From Microtetraspora sp. NBRC 13810 (GTDB taxonomy: Bacteria; Actinomycetota; Actinomycetes; Streptosporangiales; Streptosporangiaceae), in NCBI RefSeq assembly GCF_030268685.1, contig NZ_BSRQ01000001.1, forward strand, positions 248,001 to 312,000: DNA of 64,000 bases, given 5' to 3'. Both the position numbers and the translations under genes were made by a program. Under the pieces are notes generated by a model. It saw only the letters and a program-made list of their open reading frames with translations, did no database searches and was not told the DNA's origin. Positions within the stretch are counted from its first letter, which is position 1; every line of letters begins with the position of its first letter. Shown in pieces: positions 38,334 through 49,575 of this stretch.

Positions 38334-38672
38334 GTGAGTGATAATTCAGGTTCCGAGCGCTTTCTGAGGATCAATGTCGAGCTGACCGTTGAGGTGCTCG
38401 ACGTCGACGCGCTGCAAGCAGCCGCGCTCGCCGAGATCCGGCACCCCGCCGCCGACCTCGACGACGAGGAGCGCCAGGAACAGGCGGCCATGGTGACCGC
38501 CGACGAGAGCGGCGCCACCGCCCTGCAGTGGCTCATCGAGCCGGACCACGTGCTGGCCCTCATCGAGCACATCAACGAGGTCGAGCCGCGCGAGGCCATG
38601 CTCGGCGTCGAGCCGTCGGACGGCCCCGACGAAGAGGGCGACGAAGACCACGACCACGACCACGACGACTGA
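38334..38672 (+). CDS. Small protein with Asp/His-rich tail
   Basis: 112 residues of unknown function. Residues 1-90 look like a small alpha/beta domain ([22 protein letters not shown] ... [22 protein letters not shown]). The last 20 residues are [14 protein letters not shown], a likely metal-binding tail. GTG start with AGGA upstream, 18 bases after ung, so the two are probably co-transcribed. I do not recognise the family. Confidence 0.75.
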   Translation: MSDNSGSERFLRINVELTVEVLDVDALQAAALAEIRHPAADLDDEERQEQAAMVTADESGATALQWLIEPDHVLALIEHINEVEPREAMLGVEPSDGPDEEGDEDHDHDHDD

Positions 38673-38991
38673 CCCTCGGCCAGGCCCCATACCGGACCGC
38701 CGCCAACCCCTTCCAGCCCCACCCGGCACCGCGCCCCTCACCGCACACACCCGTCGCGGCCGAGGGGCGCCACTCTTTCACCCCGTCGCGGGTCGAGAGG
38801 CGCCGCTGTCTCACCCTGTCGCGACCGAGGGCACCGTTCTTTTCGCCCGTCGTGGCCGAGGGCGCCGTTCTTTCACCCCGCCTCGTCAAGCCAGGACGTC
38901 CCTCCTCCACCCCACCCCCTCACGAGAACGTGGCGTGGGTGGGCGGAGAGAATGCCTGCGTGGCATGTTCCCCCCTGACAGGAGGCAGCTG
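38673..38991. other. Intergenic with four imperfect 32-bp repeats
   Basis: 319 bases between the Asp/His-tailed gene and the thiamine-binding gene. The middle, 38752-38880, is a tandem repeat. I find no supported gene or clear promoter. Confidence 0.5.
38752..38880. repeat. Four tandem imperfect repeats of about 32 bp
   Basis: Each unit has the form CGTCGCGGCCGAGGGCGCC then TTCTTTCACCC. Units differ at several positions and in length by a base or so. They are directly adjacent, with no spacers, so this is not a CRISPR array. Confidence 0.8.
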
Positions 38992-39294
38992 ATGATCATC
39001 GCTTTTTCCGTCACCCCGCTGGGAGTCGGCGAAGCGGTCGCCGAGCCGGTGGCCAGGGCCGTCAAGGTGGTACGCGACAGCGGCCTCCCCAATCGCACCG
39101 ACGCGATGTTCACCACGATCGAAGGCGACTGGGACGAGGTGATGGACGTCGTGAAGCGAGCCGTCGAGGCCGTCTCCGAGGTCGCGCCACGGGTGAGCCT
39201 GGTGCTCAAGGCCGACGTACGCCAGGGCGTCACGGATGGGATGACCTCCAAGGTGGAGTCTCTCGAACAGCATCTCGCCCAGCACGACGGCTGA
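38992..39294 (+). CDS. MTH1187/DUF77-family thiamine-binding protein
   Basis: 100 residues. [54 protein letters not shown] follows the small ferredoxin-like fold of the YkoF/MTH1187 family, which binds thiamine or its pyrimidine in homologues. ATG 38992 has GGAGG 6 bases upstream and gives the canonical start. It ends 3 bases from the convergent repeat protein. No thiamine riboswitch is visible. Confidence 0.88.
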   Translation: MIIAFSVTPLGVGEAVAEPVARAVKVVRDSGLPNRTDAMFTTIEGDWDEVMDVVKRAVEAVSEVAPRVSLVLKADVRQGVTDGMTSKVESLEQHLAQHDG

Positions 39295-39297
39295 CCG

Positions 39298-40701
39298 TCA
39301 CGCGGTGTCCCGCAGGCCGGAGCGCCTGGAGTGATCGACCTTGAGGCACGAACGACCGGCCGGCACCGCGACGGGATGGGCGTGCAGCGTGCGGGCGCCC
39401 CGAAAGGGGTCGCCCCACGCGAGCTCGTAGACACCGCCCAGATCGTGCACGGCACCCAGGTCGTGATCGTCGCCCAAGCCCTCAAGGGCGTCCAAGCTTT
39501 GAAAGGCGTCCGAGCCTCGAAGGGCGTCCGAGCCGGGAAGAGCGGCGTTGTGGAGAGCGTCCAGATCGTGGGTGGTGGCGAGGTGTAGCCGGGTGTCTAG
39601 CGTGCGTTTTCCGGCGCCGGGGTGCCGGTGCAGGAAGGCCAGGTGGTCGGCGAGGAGACGCCCCGCGACCGCACGCAGGCGGGTGACCGAGCACAGGCCG
39701 TGCGCGCACCCCGCCTCCGTGACCGCCACCTCCGGCAGCCCGAACCTCACCAGCCCCCGGCTGACCAGCGACGGCACGGACATCCCAGGTGCCACTGCAC
39801 GGACAACCGGCGGCGCAAGCACCCCAGGCGACGCCGCGGAGGCATCCGGCGCGGGCGAAAGACGCCCGGCGGCCTCCTGCGATCCTCCACGGACGACGGG
39901 AGACAGCCCCGCGGGTGCCCTGCCGGATGGGTCCGCCGGTCGGGCCCCGGCGGCGGCGAGCACGGCGGAGATCCTGCGCCGGGGATCGGCGGCCGGCCGG
40001 GGCGTGACGAAAGCGGGCCGCCGCCCGGACACCAAAGAGCCAAGCCCGGAGAGCGAAGGGGCGTGTGTTTCGGAGGGTGGGGGATGTCGGTGGGAGGTGG
40101 TGGGGTGGTGGGTGAGCCAGTCGTCGGGGAGGGAGAAGTGCGGGCGCTCGCCGGGGCAGCAGGCGCAGTGGAAGACGATCGCGCCGGTGAGCGGATCGAC
40201 GATCACGCCGTCGTTGGCCGCGGCGAGGGCCCGTGCGGCGGCCCGCGCCGTCTGGGCCGCCTCCGGCTGGGCGGATGGCGGGGCCACACTCGACACCACG
40301 ATGTGCAGCCTGGCCCGGCGCACCAGGGCACGCTCGTCGTCACCCGCCTCCCACCCACCCGCGTCGAAGCCCCGCCAAGAGCCCGCCTCGAAGCCCCGCC
40401 AGGACCCCGCCTCGAAGCTTCGCCAGGGCCTCGTGTCGAAGCCCCGCCAGCGCCTCGTGTCGAAGTCTCGCCAGGGTGCGGGCCACGACCATCGGCGCCG
40501 GTGGCCGGTCCAGCGCCACGGGGAGACCGCCCGCCGGACGGAGATCCGCAGCCGGGACGAGCCGAGGGACGCCGCGGCGGCGCGGCGGTGCGGGCGGTGC
40601 ATGCGCCAGGGGACGACCGACACCGGATCGGCCGTGATCCGGTCGACGGCGACGACGAACACCGAGCTGGTCTCCCTGGGCACGGGGAACGTGAGCTGCA
40701 C
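39298..40701 (-). CDS. Unrecognised protein with internal WRxF and SDAL repeats
   Basis: 467 residues; function unknown. The N-terminal 70 residues (VQLTFPVPRETSSVFVVAVDR) and residues about 120-190 (RRARLHIVVSSVAPPSAQPE ... AANDGVIVDPLTGAIVFHCACCPGE) look conserved and folded; HCACCPGE could bind metal. Between them, 75-117 are six octapeptide repeats of type WRGFEAGS, from 24-bp DNA units. The middle (190-330) is low complexity and the C-terminal part has GSDALRGSDAFQSLDAL repeats. No signal peptide or membrane segment. GTG 40701 follows GAGGAGG. It is downstream of treZ on the same strand but separated by a terminator hairpin. Confidence 0.65.
   Translation of the reverse strand: MQLTFPVPRETSSVFVVAVDRITADPVSVVPWRMHRPHRRAAAASLGSSRLRISVRRAVSPWRWTGHRRRWSWPAPWRDFDTRRWRGFDTRPWRSFEAGSWRGFEAGSWRGFDAGGWEAGDDERALVRRARLHIVVSSVAPPSAQPEAAQTARAAARALAAANDGVIVDPLTGAIVFHCACCPGERPHFSLPDDWLTHHPTTSHRHPPPSETHAPSLSGLGSLVSGRRPAFVTPRPAADPRRRISAVLAAAGARPADPSGRAPAGLSPVVRGGSQEAAGRLSPAPDASAASPGVLAPPVVRAVAPGMSVPSLVSRGLVRFGLPEVAVTEAGCAHGLCSVTRLRAVAGRLLADHLAFLHRHPGAGKRTLDTRLHLATTHDLDALHNAALPGSDALRGSDAFQSLDALEGLGDDHDLGAVHDLGGVYELAWGDPFRGARTLHAHPVAVPAGRSCLKVDHSRRSGLRDTA
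40361..40478 (-). repeat. 24-bp coding tandem repeats
   Basis: Five 24-bp units of type CCTCGAAGCCCCGCCAGGAC encode WRxF-containing octapeptides in the unrecognised 467-residue protein. Confidence 0.8.
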
Positions 40702-40773
40702 GTGGGCCTCCTCATCCGGCGATGCCCTCAGCATCACTCCCCGGCCCGCCCGCCACCCCGGCAGAACCGCGTT

Positions 40774-40803
40774 CTGTGGACGACCCGCGAAGGCCGTCCA
40801 CAG
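40774..40803 (-). terminator. Hairpin after treZ
   Basis: Perfect 9-bp stem CTGTGGACG / CGTCCACAG with a 12-base loop, 7 bases after the treZ stop. Confidence 0.7.
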
Positions 40804-40810
40804 GCGGCGG

Positions 40811-42518
<1,708 letters not shown>

Positions 42519-42526
<8 letters not shown>

Positions 42527-44763
42527 CGTCGGCGACGTCCCCTTCCAGTAGTGCGACCGGATACCGCGCCAGCAGGTGGGCCAGCGGGACCCGGCCGGTG
42601 TGCACGCAACCGGTGAGCAGGTCCTGCCACCGGCCTCGGGGCAGGGCGAGCGTCGTGCTCCCCCAGCCCCCGGAACGCGCGAGCCGCACCGGCAGCCGGG
42701 TGGCCACCGCGACGGCCCGCTCACCGCGGGCGAAGGCGAACGCGTGCTCCGCCGCGCTCCCCTCCGCGAACAACGGCACGTACGGCCGGCCGTGTCCCAG
42801 CCGGGCGCGCAGGTTGAGCGCGCCGCGGGTGAGGAGCAGCTTGGCGGCGTCCCACTCCGAGGCCGGTTCGGGCGGGTAGCGCACCGGGCGCCGGTTGTCC
42901 GGGTCCACCAGGGAGAAGTCGGTGACCTCGTTGCCCTGGTAGACGTCGGGGACGCCGGGCATCATGAGCTGCACGATCTTCTGGCCGAGCGAGACGGTCA
43001 TGGCGAAGGGCTCGATCCGGGCGGCGAACTCCGCGATCTGCGGCCCGCATTCGAGGACCGCGCGCTCGGCGAAGACGCGCAGCCCGCGCTCGTACTCCGG
43101 GTCGGGGCCGACCCAGGAGGTGGCCGTCTTGGCCTCCCTGGCCGCCTTGAGCAGGTAGCCGGTGAACCGCTCGGCGGAGATCGGCCACGCGCCCAGCAGG
43201 TTCTGCCAGCCGAGGTAGTCCAGCGCCGGGTCGAAGGAGACCAGGCCGGACCACTCCTCGACCGCCTTGGCCCACTCCTGCGGCAGCTCCGACAGCACGG
43301 CGAGCCGGGCGCGCACGTCCTCGGAACGCTTGGTGTCGTGCGTGGACAGGGTGGTCATCGTGCCCTGCGGCAGCGCGGCGCAGTGGGCGTGGAACCGCTC
43401 CGGGGTGACGCCGAACCGGTCCGGCTCGCCGCCCACCTCGTTCAGGCAGGCCAGCGGGTACCAGCGGTACAGGGCGGTGTCCTCGACGCCCTTGGCCATG
43501 ACCGGGCCGCAGGTCTGCTGGAAGCGCACGACCGCCTCCGGCGTGCCGTACAGCACCCGCTCGGCCACCTCGGCGAGGCCGCGCTCGTCGCCCAGCCGGG
43601 CGGCGGCGGCGCCGGCCGCGGCCCTGACCAGCTCGGCCGACTCCGCCGGCACCGGCTCGCCGGGCACGGCGTAGGCGCGGTAGACCGGCATGGCGGCCAG
43701 CAGTTCGACCACCGCCTCGCGCACCCCCGGCCCGCCGACCAGCGCGGTGAGACGGTCGATCTCGGCGCCGAAGAACAGGTCGATCGCGTGCCGTTTGGAC
43801 TCGTAGGCCACCGCCGCGTAGTCCTCCGGCATGCCGGTCAGCCGCAGGAACAGCTCCACCAGCGGGCCCTTGCCCTCGGGGTCGACGAACAGCCCGGTGA
43901 TCCGGTTGAGCGTGTCGTAGCCGGTGGTGCCGGCGCACGGCCAGTCGGCGGGCAGCCGTTCCGGGCCGACGAGGATCTTCTCGGCGACCGTCCACACCCC
44001 GCCGGACCGTTCGGCGAGCCGCCGCAGGTAACCGCGCGGGTCGGCCAGGCCGTCCGGGTGGTCGACCCGCAGCCCGTGCACGATCCCCTCGTCGACCAGC
44101 GACAGGATCACCTCGTGGGTGGCCTCGAACACCTCCGGATCCTCGACCCGCAGCCCGATCAGCGACGCGACGTCGAAGAACCGCCGGTAACCGGGGCCCT
44201 CCCGGAAGGAGACGAGCGCGTAGTGCCGCGCCGGGTGCGGGAACTCGTGGTCGTGGTAGCGGACCACTTCGCCGTCCGGGTGCGGCGGGTGCTCCGCGAC
44301 GTCGTCGCCGAGCACCGGCATCGCCACCCGCCCGTCCCGCCAGTCGATGTCGAACCACGACGCGTACGGCGACGCCGGGCCGTCCTTCAGCACCGACCAG
44401 AGCTGGGCGTTGCCCGACTCCGGCACCGGCACCGTCATGTGGTTGGGCACGATGTCCACGACGACGCCGATGCCGTGCTCCGCCAGCCGCCCGGCCATCG
44501 CCCGCAGGCCGTCGATCCCGCCGAACTCGGCGCGCACCCGCGAGTGGTCCACCACGTCGTACCCGTGCAGGGACGTGGGGACGGCCTGCAGGATCGGCGA
44601 CAGGTAGACGTGGCTGACGCCGAGGTCGCGCAGGTAGGGCGCCAGCTCGGCCACCTCGGCGAATCCGAGGTCGGGGGTAAGCTGGACCCGGTAGGTGGCG
44701 GTGGGCACGTCCGCCCGCGCCGGCCGGCCGGGCTCCGGCGCGCTGGAGCCGGGCTCCGGCGCG

Positions 44764-44771
<8 letters not shown>
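42519..44771 (-). CDS. treY: Maltooligosyl trehalose synthase
   Basis: GH13 enzyme that turns the reducing-end alpha-1,4 linkage of a malto-oligosaccharide into alpha,alpha-1,1. 750 residues. N-terminal TATYRVQLTPDLGFAEVAELAPYLRDLG, VVDIVPNHM, catalytic Asp in GLRVDHPDGLADP, Glu in TVAEKILVGPERLP and THDTKRSEDVRAR are characteristic. GTG start overlaps the treX stop by 8 bases and the stop overlaps treZ by 8 bases. A duplicated SSAPEPGSSAPEPG lies at the N-terminus. Confidence 0.96.
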
Positions 44772-46869
<2,098 letters not shown>

Positions 46870-46955
46870 CGCACCGCCCTTCAGCGGTGATTCGTTATCC
46901 CCACATGTTCCTGCCTTATGCCTGTTCCACGCGCCGCGCCACGCCGACTCCACAA

Positions 46956-46993
46956 GTACGGCCTGCGCCCCTCCCGCGAAGCGCAAGCCGTAC
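46956..46993 (-). terminator. Hairpin between zinc-ribbon gene and treX
   Basis: 13-bp stem GTACGGCCTGCGC with GCGCAAGCCGTAC, one mismatch, 12-base loop. It starts about 40 bases beyond the zinc-ribbon gene and lies in the treX upstream region; it could be a terminator or an attenuator. Confidence 0.55.
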
Positions 46994-47031
46994 GTCCTGT
47001 GTCACCGCGGCCTACCCGGCCGCCGGAGCGG

Positions 47032-47325
47032 TCAACCCTCACCGCCGGGCATCGGGAGCAGGATGAGATGCCCGGTGCCCGAGCAGATCCTGCACTCCTC
47101 GTCCTCGGTCACGACGAAGGAACCGTGGCACTCGGAGCACTGGACCAGCGAGTCGAACCGGCGGTCGTGGTAGAGACGCCGGGTGATGCGCCGCTCGATG
47201 CGCCAGTCCTGCGTCCATGCGAAGGAGTCGATCTCGTCGAACATCGAACGGCTCAGCCGCCACATCAGGCGATGGACCAAAAGCAGGGCGTTGTGCTGCA
47301 ACCCCCGGGAGTTACCATGAATCAC
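47032..47325 (-). CDS. Small zinc-ribbon protein
   Basis: 97 residues as listed. The C-terminal half carries CSECHGSF...CRICSGTGHL, two CxxC pairs with the CxxCxGxG flavour of DnaJ-type zinc fingers. The N-terminal half is basic and helical (RIERRITRRLYHDRRF). The start is uncertain: GTG 47325 lacks a good ribosome site, and an ATG 20 codons later (MWRLSRSMFDEID) is an alternative. Function unknown; nucleic-acid binding is inference. It is separated from treX by a hairpin. Confidence 0.65.
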   Translation of the reverse strand: MIHGNSRGLQHNALLLVHRLMWRLSRSMFDEIDSFAWTQDWRIERRITRRLYHDRRFDSLVQCSECHGSFVVTEDEECRICSGTGHLILLPMPGGEG

Positions 47326-47723
47326 TGAGACTTAGCCTCCGTTTGAGCAGAAGCGCGGGGTGGTCTCTCGGCTGGGCCGATGGAGCCAACATCGGCCCAG
47401 CTCACGTCTGCGCCTCCGCCAGGCGGCCCCTGCCCGGCCTGGCGCGACCCTTCGTCCCTGTCGGGCATCGCCTCCTCTCCGTCCAGATTCAGAGGGCGTG
47501 CCGTTCACGAAGGACTCTCATCGAGTCGTCCTATCTCGTATAGTGAACGCTGCCATGATCATTGGCAAGTGCCAAATGGCGGTTGCCTCTGGCACATCCG
47601 CTGGAAGTTGCTGGCGGAAGTTGCCCGCGGCGAGTACGGTAAGCCCACTAGCATGGGAGAAACTGCACTTCGCCCGCCTTACAGGACATCGCATGCTTGA
47701 CCGCCGCGAGGGGTGACAGCCCG
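47326..47723. promoter_or_regulatory. Upstream region of the XRE regulator
   Basis: 398 bases. TATAGT at 47539-47544 is a good -10 hexamer without an obvious -35. About 20 bases downstream, TTGGCA-AG-TGCCAA (47562-47575) is a perfect inverted repeat, and AAGTTGC occurs twice at 47605-47611 and 47618-47624. These look like operator elements. No gene is supported here. Confidence 0.45.
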
Positions 47724-48575
47724 ATGGCGAACCAGACACTCGGCAGACGCCAGCTGGCCGACCGTCTGCGCAGGCTCCGGCTCGGCTCGGGGTACAGCAT
47801 CGACGACGTCGCCGAGAAGCTGATGTGCCACCCTTCCAAAATCAGCAGGCTGGAGACGGGCCGCCGGGCGGCGATTCCGCGGGACGTGCGAGACCTCTGC
47901 GAGATCTACGGGGTCGCCGACCAGCGGCTGGTGAGCGAGCTGATAGAGCTGGCCCGCGAGGCGCGGCGCCCGGGATATCGGCACGAATACGACCTCGGCG
48001 ACGAGACGCTTTATCCTTATAACGATTACGAGGAACAGGCCGCCACGATCACCGATTTCCAGACCTGTTACCTGCCGGCCCTGCTCCAGACGGAGGAATA
48101 CGCGCGGGCGCTCATCCGCGGCATCTATCCGAAAATGGAGGAGAAGGTGCTCGAATCCCGGGTCGCGCTCCGCATGCGCCGGCAGCAGCTCCTCACCAAG
48201 GAAGGCGCCCCGCGTTTCAACGCGTTGTTCCACGAGTCGGTGCTGCACCACCGGATAGGCGGCCCCCAGGTGATGGCCCGGCAACTCGACCGGATCGTCC
48301 AGACGGCCGCGCTGCCCAGCGTTTCGGTCCGGATCGTGCCGTTCACCGCGGGCGCCTACATGGGGCTGGCCAACACCTTCGTGCTCCTGGAGCTGCCGGA
48401 GATGTCACCGGCCCGGATCGTCTATCTGGAGGGGCTCACCAAGGCCGACTACCTGGAGCGGCCGAACGAGATCACGATCTACGCCGAGGCGATCAGGAAC
48501 ATCACGGAGAATGCGCTGGCGCCCGACGATTCCGTGCAATTAATTAATGACCTCAAGAAGGCCATTTATTCGTAA
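47724..48575 (+). CDS. XRE helix-turn-helix regulator with DUF5753
   Basis: 283 residues. Residues about 7-65 are an XRE HTH (LADRLRRLRLGSGYSIDDVAEKL ... SKISRLETGRR). Residues about 95-275 are the DUF5753 ligand-binding-like domain typical of WhiJ-type proteins (YLPALLQTEEYARAL, RMRRQQLL, FHESVLHHRIGGPQVMARQLDRI, LPSVSVRIVPF, YLEGLTKADYLE). In streptomycetes such regulators are encoded next to small DUF397 proteins and affect development and antibiotic production. Here two DUF397-type genes follow on the same strand. Confidence 0.92.
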   Translation: MANQTLGRRQLADRLRRLRLGSGYSIDDVAEKLMCHPSKISRLETGRRAAIPRDVRDLCEIYGVADQRLVSELIELAREARRPGYRHEYDLGDETLYPYNDYEEQAATITDFQTCYLPALLQTEEYARALIRGIYPKMEEKVLESRVALRMRRQQLLTKEGAPRFNALFHESVLHHRIGGPQVMARQLDRIVQTAALPSVSVRIVPFTAGAYMGLANTFVLLELPEMSPARIVYLEGLTKADYLERPNEITIYAEAIRNITENALAPDDSVQLINDLKKAIYS

Positions 48576-48633
48576 ACCGGGTTTCACGGGTCCGTGACCG
48601 AATCGTTATGGTTGGTCGAGCGGATCGTTACGC

Positions 48634-48656
48634 TATGTCGAAGTATCTTCGACATA
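48634..48656. promoter_or_regulatory. Perfect 10-bp inverted repeat, operator candidate
   Basis: TATGTCGAAG-TAT-CTTCGACATA, perfect over 20 paired bases, lies 77 bases before the first DUF397 gene and 58 bases after the XRE gene. Two direct copies of ATCGTTA(T/C)G lie just upstream. The shape fits a dimeric HTH regulator. Confidence 0.65.
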
Positions 48657-48732
48657 AGCCCCAAGTCGCTGACGTTAAGATCCCCTCAAGCAGTTCTCTA
48701 CTCTCGTTCCATCTCTTAGAGGGACACCGACA

Positions 48733-48948
48733 ATGACGTCATCGTATCCCGCACCCGCCTCCGGCCTGGAGTGGCGGACCGCAACTCGTTGCGGAGGTGG
48801 CAACTGCGTTCAAGTTGCCTTTACCGGGAGAAGTGTTCTGGTACGCGATTCGAAGGACCCCGACGGTCCGGTCCTGACTTTCAGCACACCAGAATGGCAG
48901 GCGTTTTTGTCCGCCACCCGACAGGGTGACAACGACATGAAGCCCTAA
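48733..48948 (+). CDS. DUF397 protein (BldB-like family)
   Basis: 71 residues, one DUF397 domain: LEWRTATRCGGGNCVQVAF, VLVRDSKDPDGPVLTFSTPEWQAFL. The family includes BldB and partners of XRE/DUF5753 regulators, acting as modulators of the HTH partner. ATG start with GAGGGA upstream. The coding start contains two inverted repeats (48781-48792 and 48799-48819) with AGTTGCC half-sites like those upstream of the XRE gene. Confidence 0.92.
   Translation: MTSSYPAPASGLEWRTATRCGGGNCVQVAFTGRSVLVRDSKDPDGPVLTFSTPEWQAFLSATRQGDNDMKP
48781..48819. promoter_or_regulatory. Inverted repeats within the DUF397 coding start
   Basis: GCAAC-TC-GTTGC (48781-48792) and GGCAACT-N7-AGTTGCC (48799-48819) are adjacent and share the GCAAC/GTTGC core. 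They could be an intragenic operator or may simply reflect codon choice. Confidence 0.3.
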
Positions 48949-49164
48949 AAGGGCGGCTGAACCTGCGGACGGAGGGGCGGGCTCACGATATCCGTCGACC
49001 CGCTCCTTCCAGCGCGGAACCCCACTTCAACCTCTCTGGGAACTCAGGCCCCTGCGATCCGTCCGGTCACGTGGACCCGGCCCGATCGCCAAGGCCATGT
49101 AAAATGAGAGCCGGGCGCGGTAATTCGGTGACACATGCTGTCGATCTTTGCCCGGAGGAATGGC

Positions 49165-49572
49165 ATGAAGGACCGGCCGAGTTTTCTCGGCGCGACCTGG
49201 CATTCGCCGTTGTGCAACGGCGGGGCCTGCGCCAACGCGGCCCGCCAGGACGACTGGATCGCGATCAGGGACAGTAAGAATCCCACGCCATTCCTGATCG
49301 TCTCCTGTCCCACGTGGTCACAGTTGATCACCGCCATCAAGTCGGGCCGGCTGACCCGGCCCGCGCCAGGACGGCACGACGGCGTGCCGTTCGCGGCCTG
49401 GACGAGCGATACACCCCTGGACGACGCCGACCGGCTGGAGATCGCCTTCACCGGCGACCTCGTGCTCCTGCGGTGCGACGACGAAGGCGCCGTGCTCCGC
49501 TTCTCCGCCGAGGAGTGGGACGCGTTCGCGGCGGCGGTGCGGGAGCGGCGGTTCGACGCCGACCGGATGTGA
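49165..49572 (+). CDS. Tandem DUF397-like protein
   Basis: 135 residues made of two DUF397-like halves. The first (about 10-62) reads ATWHSPLCNGGACANAARQDDWIAIRDSKNPTPFLIV...WSQLITAI; the second (about 72-130) reads FAAWTSDTPLDDADRLEIAFTGDLVLLRCDDEGAVLRFSAEEWDAFAAAV. Most family members have a single domain of 60-80 residues. ATG with GGAGG 7 bases upstream; a TAAAAT hexamer about 60 bases upstream may be its own -10. It is 216 bases after the single DUF397 gene. Confidence 0.8.
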   Translation: MKDRPSFLGATWHSPLCNGGACANAARQDDWIAIRDSKNPTPFLIVSCPTWSQLITAIKSGRLTRPAPGRHDGVPFAAWTSDTPLDDADRLEIAFTGDLVLLRCDDEGAVLRFSAEEWDAFAAAVRERRFDADRM

Positions 49573-49575
49573 GGG

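Noticed and set aside
38752-38880. Possible CRISPR array
   Set aside because: Four diverged units with no unique spacers, and no cas genes in the window.
38673-38991. TPP riboswitch before the thiamine-binding gene
   Set aside because: No CTGAGA/THI-box core is visible.
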